Position numbers and translations under genes: made by a program. Under the pieces are notes generated by a model. The model saw only the letters and a list, made by a program, of their open reading frames with translations. It was not told the origin of the DNA and searched no databases. DNA of 64,000 bases, from positions 124,001-188,000 of the forward strand of contig NZ_BQUV01000011.1 of NCBI RefSeq assembly GCF_022835695.1. The letters run 5' to 3'. This stretch comes from Bradyrhizobium sp. Ce-3 (lineage in GTDB: Bacteria > Pseudomonadota > Alphaproteobacteria > Rhizobiales > Xanthobacteraceae). This document shows, one piece after another, positions 7,611-17,870 of this stretch; the first letter of the stretch is position 1, and each line of letters opens with the position of its first letter.

Positions 7611-8894
7611 ATGTTCGAATGGTACACCGATCTCGGCAAGGACGGCCGACGCACATTCTGGGCCTGCTTCGGCGGATACGCACTGGACGCGCTCGATGTC
7701 CAAATCTACAGCATGGCGATACCCGTCCTGATCGGCATCTCGTTCATTACAAAAGCCGAGGCCGGCACCATCGCGACCAGCACGCTGGTGCTTTCGGCGG
7801 TCGGCGGCTGGCTGGCCGGCATCATGGCAGACAGGCTGGGGCGGGTAAGAACGCTGCAGATCACCGTGCTGTGGTTTGCCGTCTTCACCGCACTGTGCGG
7901 TCTGACCACCGGCTTCTGGGGACTGCTGGTTTGCCGTGGCCTTCAGGGATTGGGATTCGGTGGCGAATGGGCCGCCGGCGCCGTGCTGATCGGTGAAGTC
8001 GTCAGCGCGCGCAATCGCGGCAAGGTGGTAGGCTTCGTGCAGGGCTCCTGGGCAGCCGGCTGGGGACTGGCCGTCGTTCTGGCGACGTTGATCCTGACCT
8101 TGCTCCCCCAGGACTACGCCTGGCGCTGCCTGTTCCTGATCGGAATCCTGCCGGCAATCTCGACGTTCTTCATTCGACGCCATGTCGACGAGCCGGAAGC
8201 CTTCACCAAGGTCCGGAAGGACGTTGGCTCAACGCCCGGCACGCTGGCGATCTTCGGCCCCCATCTGTGGTGGACCACGCTGCGCTGCTCGTTGCTCGCA
8301 CTCGGCGCGCAGGGCGGCTACTACGCGATCACGACATGGCTGCCGACGTTTCTGCAGGCCGAGCGCCACATCACGGTGATCGGCAGCTTCAGCTATCTGC
8401 TGGTGGTCGTGATCGGCAGCTTCTTCGGCTACATCGTCAGCGCCTACCTTAATGACGCGCTCGGCCGCCGGATCGGATTCATCGCATTTGCAATCGGCTC
8501 CGGCGCCGTCGTCTACGCCTACACGCACCTTCCGGTGTCGGATGCGATGATGCTGGTGCTGGGCTTCCCGCTCGGCTTCTTCTCGTCGGGGATTTTCAGC
8601 GGCATGGGCCCGTTGCTGACCGAGATGTATCCGACCGAGGTGCGGGCTGCCGGGCAGGGCTTCTGCTACAATGTCGGCCGCGGGCTCGCCGCCTTCTTCC
8701 CGATGGTGGTCGGGATGGCCGCATCGGCTTTGGGTCTGGGCAACGCAATCGGCATCTTTGCCGCAGGCGCCTACGGCATCGTCCTGCTCGCGGCACTGCT
8801 GCTTCCGGAAACCAAGGGGCGCGAATTGTCGTCCTACTCGGACTTCGTCGCGACCGATGTCACGAAGACCGACCTGGTCAAGGTGGGCGCCTGA
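7611..8894 (+). CDS. MFS transporter, probable aromatic/organic acid:H+ symporter
   Basis: 427 residues from the ATG at 7611, which has GGGGGA placed 7 bp upstream. Twelve hydrophobic segments are evident. TM1 carries CFGGYALDALDVQIYS, where acidic residues in this position are characteristic of the aromatic-acid and MHS-type symporters; the loop 2-3 motif is GIMADRLGRVRT, and GLGFGGEWAAGAVLIGE corresponds to TM5. The C-terminal half has the repeated loop motif (YLNDALGRRIG) and ends in a PETKGREL signature shared with sugar-porter-like families. Location between pcaHG and pcaF suggests uptake of protocatechuate, 4-hydroxybenzoate or a related acid; substrate is not proven. Confidence 0.88.
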   Translation: MFEWYTDLGKDGRRTFWACFGGYALDALDVQIYSMAIPVLIGISFITKAEAGTIATSTLVLSAVGGWLAGIMADRLGRVRTLQITVLWFAVFTALCGLTTGFWGLLVCRGLQGLGFGGEWAAGAVLIGEVVSARNRGKVVGFVQGSWAAGWGLAVVLATLILTLLPQDYAWRCLFLIGILPAISTFFIRRHVDEPEAFTKVRKDVGSTPGTLAIFGPHLWWTTLRCSLLALGAQGGYYAITTWLPTFLQAERHITVIGSFSYLLVVVIGSFFGYIVSAYLNDALGRRIGFIAFAIGSGAVVYAYTHLPVSDAMMLVLGFPLGFFSSGIFSGMGPLLTEMYPTEVRAAGQGFCYNVGRGLAAFFPMVVGMAASALGLGNAIGIFAAGAYGIVLLAALLLPETKGRELSSYSDFVATDVTKTDLVKVGA

Positions 8895-8916
8895 TGGCGC
8901 CCACCCGCTTCGCGTT

Positions 8917-8918
<2 letters not shown>
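8882..8918. terminator. Hairpin overlapping the MFS stop codon
   Basis: GGTGGGCGCC, loop TGAT, GGCGCCCACC: a 10-bp perfect stem whose loop contains the stop codon, followed by CGCTTCGCGTTTT. It separates convergent MFS and pcaF genes and probably terminates the former. Confidence 0.7.
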
Positions 8919-10125
<1,207 letters not shown>

Positions 10126-10350
10126 TGAATCTCTCCCTGAATGCCGCGACTTAGGCGCTGGATCGGCTGGAACTTGGGGGGAGTTTTAGGAGCGTGCCCC
10201 CGGCAGGTCAATTGACGCGGCTGCGCGCCCTGCACGCATTACCGTGAGGGCTGTCATAAAGGCCCCGTGGACAGGGTGGAAAACTCCGCCTTCGCGGATA
10301 GGACCGCATGGCGAAATTCTGTAGTTTTCGCCCCCTGGAGCCCTGACGGT

Positions 10351-10439
10351 TCTGATGAAATCAGAATCGGGCTCCAGATTCTTCTTTGGACGCGTTTTCT
10401 TCACGCGAACCGGTGCCCACTTCTCTTGAAAACGCTTCG
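10351..10439. repeat. Interspersed palindromic repeat abutting the mutS start
   Basis: Contains GCGTTTTCTTCACGCGAACC followed by GGTGCCCACTTCTC and ends AAAACGCTTCG directly before the mutS ATG. The same element, reversed, lies at 25855-25905 ahead of the DUF1304 gene, and a related one at 59083-59141. It must form the mutS leader. Confidence 0.75.
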
Positions 10440-13166
10440 ATGACCATTCAGCAGCCGATCCCCGTTCCGCCCGAAGCCACCGCCGCCGAGGCGCCGTCGC
10501 GCGTCACGCCGATGATGGAACAGTATCTGGAGATCAAGGCCGCCCACCCCGGCCTGCTGCTGTTCTACCGGATGGGCGATTTCTACGAGCTGTTCTTCGA
10601 AGACGCCGAGATCGCTTCGAAGACGCTCGGCATCGTGCTGACCAAGCGCGGCAAGCACCAGGGCATCGACATCCCGATGTGCGGCGTGCCGGTCGAGCGC
10701 TCCGAGGACTACCTGCATCGGCTGATCGGCGCCGGGCATCGCGTCGCGGTGTGCGAGCAGACCGAAAATCCCGCGGAGGCGAAAGCCCGCGGCAACAAGA
10801 GCGTGGTCCGCCGCGGCGTGGTGCGGTTGGTGACGCCGGGCACCCTGACTGAAGACAATCTGCTCGACGCCCGCACCAACAATTACCTGATCGCGATCGC
10901 GCGCGCCCGCGGCTCGGCCGGCGCGGATCGCCTTGGCCTTGCCTGGATCGACATCTCGACCTCCGAATTCATGGTGACGGAGTGCGCGACCGCGGAGCTC
11001 GCGGCCACGCTGGCGCGCATCAATCCGAACGAGGCCATCGTCACCGATGCGCTGTACAGCGATAATGAACTGGCGCCGACCTTGCGCGAGCTGCCGTCAG
11101 TGACGCCGCTGACCCGCGACGTGTTCGACAGCGCCACCGCGGAGCGGCGGCTGTGCGACTATTTCGCGGTCGCGACCATGGATGGCCTGTCGGCGATGTC
11201 GCGGCTGGAAGCGACCGCGGCGGCGGCGGCCGTCACCTATATCGACCGCACCCAGGTCGGCAAGCGTCCACCGCTGTCGCCGCCGGCGCGCGAGGCCGCC
11301 GGCACCACGATGGCGATCGATCCGGCGACCCGCGCCAACCTCGAACTGACGCGCACGCTCGGCGGCGAGCGCCGCGGCTCGCTGCTCGATGCGATCGACT
11401 GCACCGTGACCGCGGCCGGCTCGCGGCTGTTGGCGCAGCGCCTTGCCGCACCGCTCACCGATGTCGCCGTGATCGCGCGACGGCTCGATGCCGTCTCGGC
11501 TTTCGTCGCGGATTCCGCCGCGCGCGAGGACGTCAGGACGGTGCTGCGCGCGGCGCCCGACATGTCGCGCGCGCTGGCGCGGCTCTCGGTCGGCCGCGGC
11601 GGTCCGCGCGATCTCGCCAGCCTGCGCGACGGCATCCTGGCCGCCGACCAGGCGCTGGAGCTGCTGGCCCAGCTTGCCAATCCGCCGGCCGAGGTGTCGA
11701 CCGTGATGGCGGCGTTGCGGCGCCCCTCGCGCGATCTGGCACAGGAGTTTTCCCGCGCACTCTCCGAGCAGCTGCCGCTGATCAAGCGCGACGGCGGCTT
11801 CGTCCGCGAAGGCTATGAAGCCGCGCTCGACGAGAGCCGCAATCTGCGCGACGCCTCGCGGCTGGTCGTCGCCGCGATGCAGGCGCGCTACGCCGAGGAT
11901 ACCGGCATCAAGACGCTGAAGATCCGGCACAACAACGTGCTCGGCTATTTCGTCGAGGTCACCGCGCAGCACGGCGACAAGCTGTTCGCTCCGCCGCTGA
12001 ACGCGACCTTCATCCATCGCCAGACGCTGGCCGGACAGGTTCGATTCACGACGGCAGAGCTCGGCGAGACCGAGGCCAAGATCGCCAATGCCGGCGAGCG
12101 CGCGCTCAATCTCGAGCTCGAGATCTTCGAGCGGCTCAGTGCGATGGCGCTCGCCGCCAGCGACGATCTGCGCAACGCCGCGCATGCCTTTGCGATGCTC
12201 GACGTCGCGACCTCGCTGGCGAAGCTTGCGATCGACGACAATTACGTGCGGCCCGATGTCGACGGCTCGCTCGGCTTCGCGATCGAGGGCGGCCGCCATC
12301 CGGTGGTCGAGCAAGCGCTGAAGCGCGACGGCCAGCCGTTCATCGCCAATGCCTGCGATCTCTCTCCGGCGCCGGGACAGAAATCCGGCCAGCTCTGGCT
12401 GATCACCGGTCCGAACATGGCGGGTAAATCGACCTTCCTGCGCCAGAACGCGCTGATCGCACTCTTGGCACAGATCGGCTCCTACGTGCCGGCATCGCGG
12501 GCGCGGCTCGGCATCGTCGACCGGCTGTTCTCGCGCGTCGGTGCCGCCGACGATCTGGCGCGCGGACGCTCGACCTTCATGGTCGAGATGGTCGAGACCG
12601 CCGTGATCCTGAATCAGGCGAGCGAGCGGTCGCTGGTGATCCTCGACGAGATCGGCCGCGGCACCGCGACCTTCGACGGCCTGTCGATTGCCTGGGCCGC
12701 GATCGAGCACCTGCACGAGAGCAATCGCTGCCGCACCCTCTTTGCCACCCACTACCACGAGCTGACGGCGCTCTCGGCGAAACTGCCGCGGATGTTCAAC
12801 GCCACGGTGCGGGTCAAGGAGTGGCAGGGCGACGTCGTGTTCCTGCACGAGGTGCTGCCGGGCTCCGCCGACCGGTCCTACGGCATCCAGGTCGCCAAGC
12901 TCGCCGGCCTGCCGCCCGCCGTGATCACGCGCGCCAAATCGGTGCTGGCGAAACTCGAGGCCCAGGACCGCGGCCAGACCGCGCGCGCTCTGGCCGACGA
13001 CCTGCCGCTGTTCGCCGTCCCCTCCCGCGCCGCCAGTGAGGACAAGCCGCCGAGCGAAGCGGATCTGCTGATCGAAGCGGTCAAAGCACTGCACCCCGAC
13101 GAGATGTCGCCACGCGAGGCGCTGGACGCGCTGTATGCGTTGCGGGCGAAATTGCCGAAGCAGTAG
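10440..13166 (+). CDS. mutS: DNA mismatch repair protein MutS
   Basis: 908 residues, in the MutS1 size range. Mismatch-reading motif [10 protein letters not shown] lies at about residues 46-55 (Phe48, Glu50). The connector, core and clamp domains follow, then the ABC-type ATPase with Walker [10 protein letters not shown] near residue 657, Walker [16 protein letters not shown] and the ATHYHEL motif. The C terminus ([32 protein letters not shown]) split here contains the tetramerisation/clamp motif typical of MutS. It recognises mismatches and recruits MutL. The start at 10440 gives a short 24-residue leader before the conserved [11 protein letters not shown]; the ATG sits immediately after an interspersed repeat, so the usual ribosome site is weak. 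Confidence 0.97.
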   Translation: MTIQQPIPVPPEATAAEAPSRVTPMMEQYLEIKAAHPGLLLFYRMGDFYELFFEDAEIASKTLGIVLTKRGKHQGIDIPMCGVPVERSEDYLHRLIGAGHRVAVCEQTENPAEAKARGNKSVVRRGVVRLVTPGTLTEDNLLDARTNNYLIAIARARGSAGADRLGLAWIDISTSEFMVTECATAELAATLARINPNEAIVTDALYSDNELAPTLRELPSVTPLTRDVFDSATAERRLCDYFAVATMDGLSAMSRLEATAAAAAVTYIDRTQVGKRPPLSPPAREAAGTTMAIDPATRANLELTRTLGGERRGSLLDAIDCTVTAAGSRLLAQRLAAPLTDVAVIARRLDAVSAFVADSAAREDVRTVLRAAPDMSRALARLSVGRGGPRDLASLRDGILAADQALELLAQLANPPAEVSTVMAALRRPSRDLAQEFSRALSEQLPLIKRDGGFVREGYEAALDESRNLRDASRLVVAAMQARYAEDTGIKTLKIRHNNVLGYFVEVTAQHGDKLFAPPLNATFIHRQTLAGQVRFTTAELGETEAKIANAGERALNLELEIFERLSAMALAASDDLRNAAHAFAMLDVATSLAKLAIDDNYVRPDVDGSLGFAIEGGRHPVVEQALKRDGQPFIANACDLSPAPGQKSGQLWLITGPNMAGKSTFLRQNALIALLAQIGSYVPASRARLGIVDRLFSRVGAADDLARGRSTFMVEMVETAVILNQASERSLVILDEIGRGTATFDGLSIAWAAIEHLHESNRCRTLFATHYHELTALSAKLPRMFNATVRVKEWQGDVVFLHEVLPGSADRSYGIQVAKLAGLPPAVITRAKSVLAKLEAQDRGQTARALADDLPLFAVPSRAASEDKPPSEADLLIEAVKALHPDEMSPREALDALYALRAKLPKQ

Positions 13167-13169
13167 GCC

Positions 13170-13257
13170 GTAGCCCGGATGCAGCGCAGCGAAATCCGGG
13201 AAACTCTCTCCGTTGCACGACTGCCCCCGGATTGCGCTGCGCTTCATCCGGGCTACG
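13170..13257. repeat. Palindromic repeat family A (GTAGCCCGGATG... type)
   Basis: Starts GTAGCCCGGATGCAGCGCAG and ends with the inverted form CATCCGGGCTAC, with an inner arm pair (AATCCGGG / CCCGGATT). Further copies are at 32443-32531, 39030-39116 and 44541-44629. It follows mutS and may terminate it. Confidence 0.85.
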
Positions 13258-13269
13258 GGTGCCTCACCC

Positions 13270-13353
13270 GTCATTGCGAGCGAAGCGAAGCAATCCATCG
13301 CTCCACATGCGCGGCAGGATGGATTGCTTCGTCGCTGCGCTCCTCGCAATGAC
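13270..13353. repeat. Palindromic repeat family B (GTCATTGCGAGCG... type)
   Basis: GTCATTGCGAGCGAAGCGAA at the left and its near inverse CTGCGCTCCTCGCAATGAC at the right, with inner arms GCAATCCATC / GATGGATTGC. It sits between mutS and a convergent membrane-protein gene, directly behind a family A copy. Confidence 0.85.
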
Positions 13354-13357
13354 GCGG

Positions 13358-14158
13358 TTACGCCTTCACGGCTTTCCTCCGGCCGAGTTGCCACAGCGCC
13401 AGATTCCACACGATGCAGGTGGCGAGCGCGCACGAGAGCCCGATCGCTGAGCCGAATTGCGCGACCGCGACATGCAGCACGGCGATGCCGAGTCCGAAGC
13501 CGAGCAGGCCCCAGGCGCTGTTGGCGAGCACGGCGGCGGTGGCGGGGCCGCCGATGCGCGGGTGCAGGATCAGCATCATCGAGGAAAACACGATCGGAAA
13601 CAGCGCGATCACGCCGGTGACGCGCGGACCGACCCAGGTCGACGCGGTGACGACGGTGCCGACTAGGCTCGCCACCAGCGCGGCGCGCAGCGGGATGTCG
13701 TACCAGCGCCGCGCGATCAGCGGCATCTTGGCGACGTGCCGATACGGCTTGAGCAGCGGAATGCAGATCGCAAACGCGATGGCGTTGAGGATCAGCCCGC
13801 CGGTTAGCGTCCAGGCGAACTGACGGATGATGGTGCCGAGCACGAGCCACAACGCGATCGCGGACCCCGCGCTGATCCACATGCTGAAACGCTGCGCCAG
13901 CACCGCATAAATGAGGCCCATGAAGATCGTCGCGGCGTTGACCGGCAGGCTCGACAGCGCGCCCTCGGCGATGAAGGCGGCGTCATGGTCGAGCGCGAGG
14001 AAGGTATAGGACGGCCCGGCCGAGATCGGCAGGGTTGCGATCAATGCGCCGATCACCGGCCCCGACCGCTCCGTGATGATCGACGCGCTGACCACGAACG
14101 CTGCCGCAACCGCCATGCGCAGCACGAGGAGCAGGATGAAGTGGAGTTCGGGGGACAT
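13358..14158 (-). CDS. Conserved integral membrane protein, function unknown
   Basis: 266 residues, with eight or nine predicted hydrophobic helices filling nearly the whole chain. It starts MSPELHFILLLVLRMAVAAAF and has ITERSGPVIGALIATLPISAGPSY in the first two helices (described here in parts: ERSGPVIGALIATLP). The C-terminal tail is basic (GRRKAVKA). No transporter or enzyme signature is recognised. It lies between mutS and an OsmC gene, flanked on both sides by palindromic repeats, and appears to be a single-gene transcript. Confidence 0.8.
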   Translation of the reverse strand: MSPELHFILLLVLRMAVAAAFVVSASIITERSGPVIGALIATLPISAGPSYTFLALDHDAAFIAEGALSSLPVNAATIFMGLIYAVLAQRFSMWISAGSAIALWLVLGTIIRQFAWTLTGGLILNAIAFAICIPLLKPYRHVAKMPLIARRWYDIPLRAALVASLVGTVVTASTWVGPRVTGVIALFPIVFSSMMLILHPRIGGPATAAVLANSAWGLLGFGLGIAVLHVAVAQFGSAIGLSCALATCIVWNLALWQLGRRKAVKA

Positions 14159-14163
14159 CGGGT

Positions 14164-14284
14164 GTCGTCCCGGCGAAGGCCGGGACCCATAACAACGACT
14201 ATTCGTGGGGAGCGAAAGCCGTTGGACAGCGAAGCTTGAATCGAGAAGGCACGGCGTATGGGTCCCGGCTTTCGCCGGGACGAC
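14164..14284. repeat. Palindromic repeat family C (GTCGTCCCGGCGAAGG... type)
   Basis: Left arm GTCGTCCCGGCGAAGGCCGG and right arm CCGGCTTTCGCCGGGACGAC enclosing about 80 bp. Related copy at 50707-50830. Lies between the membrane-protein and OsmC genes. Confidence 0.85.
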
Positions 14285-14299
14285 ACCGATTAAATCCGG

Positions 14300-14809
14300 C
14301 TAGACCCGCTGCATCGTCACCGACACCTTCGGGCCGTTCTTGATGGTCTGATAGACCACGCAATAGCGCTCGGTGAGTTTCAGCAAGAGATCGAGCTTGT
14401 CCTGCGGCGCGTCGGTGCCGACGTCGAAGCGCAGACGGATCTCGCGGAAGCCGACCGGGGCCTCCTTGTCGACGCCGAGCGTGCCGCGGAAATCGAGATC
14501 GCCCTCGGCGAACACGTTGCCGACCTTCAGCGGCACCTCGACGGCGGTCGCGACCGATTTCAGCGTGACGCCGGCGCAGGCGACCAGTGCTTCCAGCAGC
14601 ATATCGCCGGAGCAGAGCTCGAGCCCGGAGCCGCCGGTGGCGGGATGCAGGCCGGCGACCGCGAGCGCGCGGCCGGTTTCGACCTTGCAGGAAAGGCTTT
14701 CGTTGTCGATCGTGCCCTTGGCCTTCAACGTGATCACGGCGGCCTGGGGGTCGGTTTTGTAGCGCTCCTTGATCGGAGCCTGCATTGCGCGGAGTTCGGC
14801 GGAGTCCAT
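14300..14809 (-). CDS. OsmC family protein
   Basis: 169 residues from the ATG at 14809 (MDSAELRAMQAPIKERYK), with GGGAG a few bases upstream. The OsmC/Ohr fold is suggested by the sequence order: TGRALAVAGLHPATGGSGLELCSGDMLLEAL (shown in part: HPATGGSGLELCSGDML), then LVACAGVTLKSVA with the C-terminal conserved cysteine, and RYCVVYQTI near the end. Two cysteines (in ELCSGD and VACAG) fit the redox pair of OsmC-type hydroperoxide reductases. Probably detoxifies organic hydroperoxides or handles sulfur species; which subfamily is uncertain. Follows the ssu-like operon on the same strand with a 58-bp gap. Confidence 0.85.
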   Translation of the reverse strand: MDSAELRAMQAPIKERYKTDPQAAVITLKAKGTIDNESLSCKVETGRALAVAGLHPATGGSGLELCSGDMLLEALVACAGVTLKSVATAVEVPLKVGNVFAEGDLDFRGTLGVDKEAPVGFREIRLRFDVGTDAPQDKLDLLLKLTERYCVVYQTIKNGPKVSVTMQRV

Positions 14810-14867
14810 GGGTCTGCTCCCGGCTATTCTTCTTAGCCTCTCGATGTAAGGCCTTACCGCGCCGATG

Positions 14868-15653
14868 TCACCACCACATCGCCTCGCCGGCGCTGGATTT
14901 GTCCGTGACCTCACGCACCTGCCGGTCCAGCGAGCGGTCGAGCGCGGTTAGCACGCGGCGCTTGAAGGTGTCGAACAGCTCGGATTTGCGGTCGCGCGGC
15001 CGCGCCAGATTGATGGTGATCGCCTCGAACAGCCGACCCGGCCGCGGCCGCATCACCAAGACGCGATCGGCCAGCACCACGGCTTCGTCGACATCATGGG
15101 TGACCAGGATCAAGGTCGGGCGCGCGTCGGCCCAGAGATCGAGCAGATGGTCCTGCAAATCGCGCCGCGTGAAGGCATCGAGCGCCGAGAACGGCTCGTC
15201 GAGCAGCAGCACTTCGGGCTGCGGCACCAGCGCACGGGCGATCGCGACCCGCTGCGCCTGTCCACCGGAGAGTTCGCGCGGCCAGGCGGCTGCCTTATCG
15301 GCGAGACCGACGCGGGCCAGCGCCGCCGTCACCCGTTCGCGCCTGATCTCGGCCGGAAGATCGGCGAGGCCGAAGCCGATATTATCGGCGACGCTGAGCC
15401 AGGGCAGCAGCCGCGGCTCCTGGAAGATGATGCCGATCTTGGCGTGAGGCGATGTGATCGGCGCATTGTCGAGCGTCACGCTGCCGGTAGAGGCGCGATC
15501 GAGGCCGGCGATGGCGCGCAGCAAGGTCGACTTGCCGCACCCGGAGCCGCCGATGATCGCGATGATCTCGCCGGGCGCGATCTCGGCCGAGAACCGCTCC
15601 AGCGCGTGCACACCGTTCGGATAGGTCTTGCCGACCTCTTTCAGCGCCAGCAT
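14868..15653 (-). CDS. ABC transporter ATPase (sulfonate/nitrate/taurine type)
   Basis: 261 residues. Start at 15653 (MLALKEVGKTYPNGVHALE), whose ATG overlaps the permease stop (TGATG), so translation is coupled. Walker A is GGSGCGKST, the Q-loop FQEPRLLPW is typical of the SsuB/TauB/NrtD group, the ABC signature is LSGGQAQRVAIARAL and Walker B VLLLDEPFSALD, followed by VTHDVDEAV. It energises uptake by the permease and binding protein encoded upstream on the same strand. SsuB is the best guess because of the SsuA-like binding protein. Confidence 0.92.
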   Translation of the reverse strand: MLALKEVGKTYPNGVHALERFSAEIAPGEIIAIIGGSGCGKSTLLRAIAGLDRASTGSVTLDNAPITSPHAKIGIIFQEPRLLPWLSVADNIGFGLADLPAEIRRERVTAALARVGLADKAAAWPRELSGGQAQRVAIARALVPQPEVLLLDEPFSALDAFTRRDLQDHLLDLWADARPTLILVTHDVDEAVVLADRVLVMRPRPGRLFEAITINLARPRDRKSELFDTFKRRVLTALDRSLDRQVREVTDKSSAGEAMWW

Positions 15654-16495
15654 CACTGCCCTCCCCGCGCGCCGAACGCGTCCTGCCAGCGCAGCAGCGG
15701 CGCGGCGGCAACCTCGATCAGCCAGTCGGTCGTCTTGCCGAGGATCGCGAAGATCACGATCGCGGCGAGGATCTGCGCCGGCTTGCCGAGCTGCTGGCCG
15801 TCGGTCAGGAGATAGCCGAGGCCCTCGGAGGCGCCCATGAATTCGGCGGCGACCACGAACATCCACCCCAAACCGAGCCCGACCCGCAGCGACACCACAT
15901 AGGCCGGCAGCACCGCGGGCAGCAGGATACGGCGTATCATCGCAAAGCCGGACAGGCGGAACACGCGGCCGACCTCGACCACCTTGCGATCGACCGACAG
16001 GATCGCGCCCATCACGCCGAGATAGACCGGAAAGAACACGCCGACCGCGATCAGCGCGACCTTCGAGGTCTCGAAAATGCCGAGCCACAGGATGAACAGC
16101 GGAACCCAGGCAATCGAGGGGATCGCGCGCAAGGCCTGTACGGTCGGATCGAGCAGCCGGCGCGCGAAATTCCAGTAACCGGAGATCGCACCCATGATGG
16201 TGCCGGCGACGACGCCGAGCGCAAAGCCCGCGCCGACCCGTCCCAGCGTCGCCAGGATATGGCGCAACAGCTCGCCGCTGCCGGCAAGCGCCACGATGGT
16301 CTCGAACACCTTCGACGGCGGCGGCACCAGGCGGCCGTTGGAATAGCCTGATGCAACCACCAGTTCCCAGCCCAGCGCGAGCGTGACCGGCACCGCGAGC
16401 CCGAGCACCGGCCGCGCAAGGCGCGACCACCGCGCCGACGCGGTCTCCGGCGTGGCCGTCTGTTCCAGCGCGGGCAGGTCAACGGTCATGGCCAT
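15653..16495 (-). CDS. ABC transporter permease (SsuC/TauC-like)
   Basis: About 280 residues. The ATG at 16495 (MAMTVDLPALE) is preferred over a TTG at 16525; the true start is uncertain by ten residues. Six transmembrane segments are visible, with the inner-membrane coupling motif ALRAIPSIAWVPLFILWLG and a later EAEFMGASEGLGYLL-type segment (AAEFMGASEGLGYLL) characteristic of nitrate/sulfonate/taurine permeases. It overlaps the ATPase gene by one base. Between it and the binding-protein gene lies about 200 bp containing a palindromic repeat, unusual inside an operon. Confidence 0.9.
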   Translation of the reverse strand: MAMTVDLPALEQTATPETASARWSRLARPVLGLAVPVTLALGWELVVASGYSNGRLVPPPSKVFETIVALAGSGELLRHILATLGRVGAGFALGVVAGTIMGAISGYWNFARRLLDPTVQALRAIPSIAWVPLFILWLGIFETSKVALIAVGVFFPVYLGVMGAILSVDRKVVEVGRVFRLSGFAMIRRILLPAVLPAYVVSLRVGLGLGWMFVVAAEFMGASEGLGYLLTDGQQLGKPAQILAAIVIFAILGKTTDWLIEVAAAPLLRWQDAFGARGGQ

Positions 16496-16535
16496 AGCAA
16501 GAACGACTCTTCGCGGGGAATGCAAGGTGGGGGGC

Positions 16536-16688
16536 CCCCTCCCTTCTCCCCTTGTGGGAGAAGGTGTCGCAAACGAAGTTTGCGACGGATGAGGGGTTCT
16601 TTCGGCTTGCGAGATCGCGCCGTGTGGAGAAAACCCCTCACCCGGCTTCGCTGCGCGAAGCCACCCTCTCCCACAAGAGGAGAGGGTG
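16536..16688. repeat. Palindromic repeat inside the ssu-like operon
   Basis: Two hairpins, CTTCTCCC-CTTGT-GGGAGAAG at the left and CCCTCTCCCACAAGAGGAGAGGG at the right (given in part), with GTCGCAAACG/AAGTTTGCGAC between. It lies between the binding-protein and permease genes and could stabilise the upstream message or attenuate downstream expression. Confidence 0.8.
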
Positions 16689-16697
16689 CAGCGGTGG

Positions 16698-17672
16698 CTA
16701 GTTGGTCGGCAGCGGGACCTGGTCGTCGATCAGCGAATCCAGCGCGGCCTTCACGTCGGTCTTGGCATCCATCACGCCGGCCTGCTGCAGCGCGAGGCCG
16801 GCGGCCAAAATCGACTCCCGCTGCGGGGTGCCGATCCGGCTGTGGGTCAGCTCGGTGCGCTCCTTGAGCTGCTTGTCGACCACGGCATCCGGCAGTTTCG
16901 TCACCGCGATGAAGGTCTTCTTCAGCTCGTCATAATTGGCCAGCGAATATTTCCGCGCTTCCTCGTAGGTGGCGAGCACGCGGCGAACGATATCCGGATG
17001 TGCTTTCAAAAACGCCTCGCGGACATTGAGGATGCCCCAGGTGTTGGCGTCGGCCTTGCGGTAGAACAGCTTGGCACCGTCCTCGACCTCGGCCTGCGCC
17101 ATCATCGGGTCGAGACCGGCCCATGCGTCGACATCGCCGCGGATCAGCGCGGTCTTGCCGTCGGCGTGCTGCAGCAGCACCGGGGTGATGTCCTTCTCGG
17201 TCAGGCCGGCGCCGAGCAGCGCGCGGACCAGAAAGATGTGCGGATCGGTGCCGCGCGTCACCGCGACGCGCTTGCCCTTGAGATCGGCGACCGAGGCGAT
17301 CTTGGAGTCCTTGGTGGTGACCAGCGCGGTCCATTCCGGGCGCGAGTAGACATAGATCGACTTGATCGGGTTGCCGTTGATCCGGGCGACCAAAGCGGCC
17401 GAGCCCGCGGTCGAGCCGAGATCGATCGAGCCGGCGTTGAGGAATTCCAGCGCCTTGTTGGAGCCGGCCGACTGCACCCAGACGATGCTGATGCCGTCCT
17501 TGGCGAACTCCTTCTCCAAGAGGCCCTTCTGCTTCAGGACCATCGACACCGGATTGTAGGTCGCCCAGTCGATCCGGATCTCCTTCAGCGCGTCCGCAGC
17601 AAGCGCCGCGCCGGGCAGCAAGGTGGAGACCGCGAGCAGCGTCGCGAAAGCGCGCCGGGAAAATTTCTGCAT
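16698..17672 (-). CDS. ABC transporter substrate-binding protein (SsuA-like)
   Basis: 324 residues with an N-terminal signal peptide (MQKFSRRAFATLLAVSTLLP, cleavage after ...GAALA). The mature protein opens KEIRIDWATYNPVSMVLKQKG and contains WVQSAGSNKALEFLNAGSID and GSTAGSAALVARING, the pattern of SsuA-type binding proteins for aliphatic sulfonates. RGTDPHIFLVRALLGAGL and ADAWAGLDPMMAQAE-like segments (DVDAWAGLDPMMAQAE) fit the family. It delivers the ligand to the SsuC/SsuB-like pair. The sulfonate ligand is inferred from similarity and from an SsuD-like monooxygenase about 43 kb away in the same window. Confidence 0.9.
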   Translation of the reverse strand: MQKFSRRAFATLLAVSTLLPGAALAADALKEIRIDWATYNPVSMVLKQKGLLEKEFAKDGISIVWVQSAGSNKALEFLNAGSIDLGSTAGSAALVARINGNPIKSIYVYSRPEWTALVTTKDSKIASVADLKGKRVAVTRGTDPHIFLVRALLGAGLTEKDITPVLLQHADGKTALIRGDVDAWAGLDPMMAQAEVEDGAKLFYRKADANTWGILNVREAFLKAHPDIVRRVLATYEEARKYSLANYDELKKTFIAVTKLPDAVVDKQLKERTELTHSRIGTPQRESILAAGLALQQAGVMDAKTDVKAALDSLIDDQVPLPTN

Positions 17673-17870
17673 TGGTCGATCTCCTTCTGTTGATTAATAA
17701 ACGGTCTTTTAATTCAATGAGTTAGCCTTGCGGTCAACGAGAAAATCTCTACCCTTTACGAGATGGCGCGAGAACGATCTTGCGCAAAGCGCGATTGAGA
17801 GAGCATGGAGCTGCTGTCCTTATACTTTGGTCCGTGACAGCAACAGCTCCGTCCGATATCGGATGAACGT

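Noticed and set aside
11097-13880. A 927-codon open frame antisense to mutS
   Set aside because: Composition is that of a GC-rich shadow (Arg/Ala/Gln/His-rich, no domain), fully overlapped by the well-supported mutS gene.
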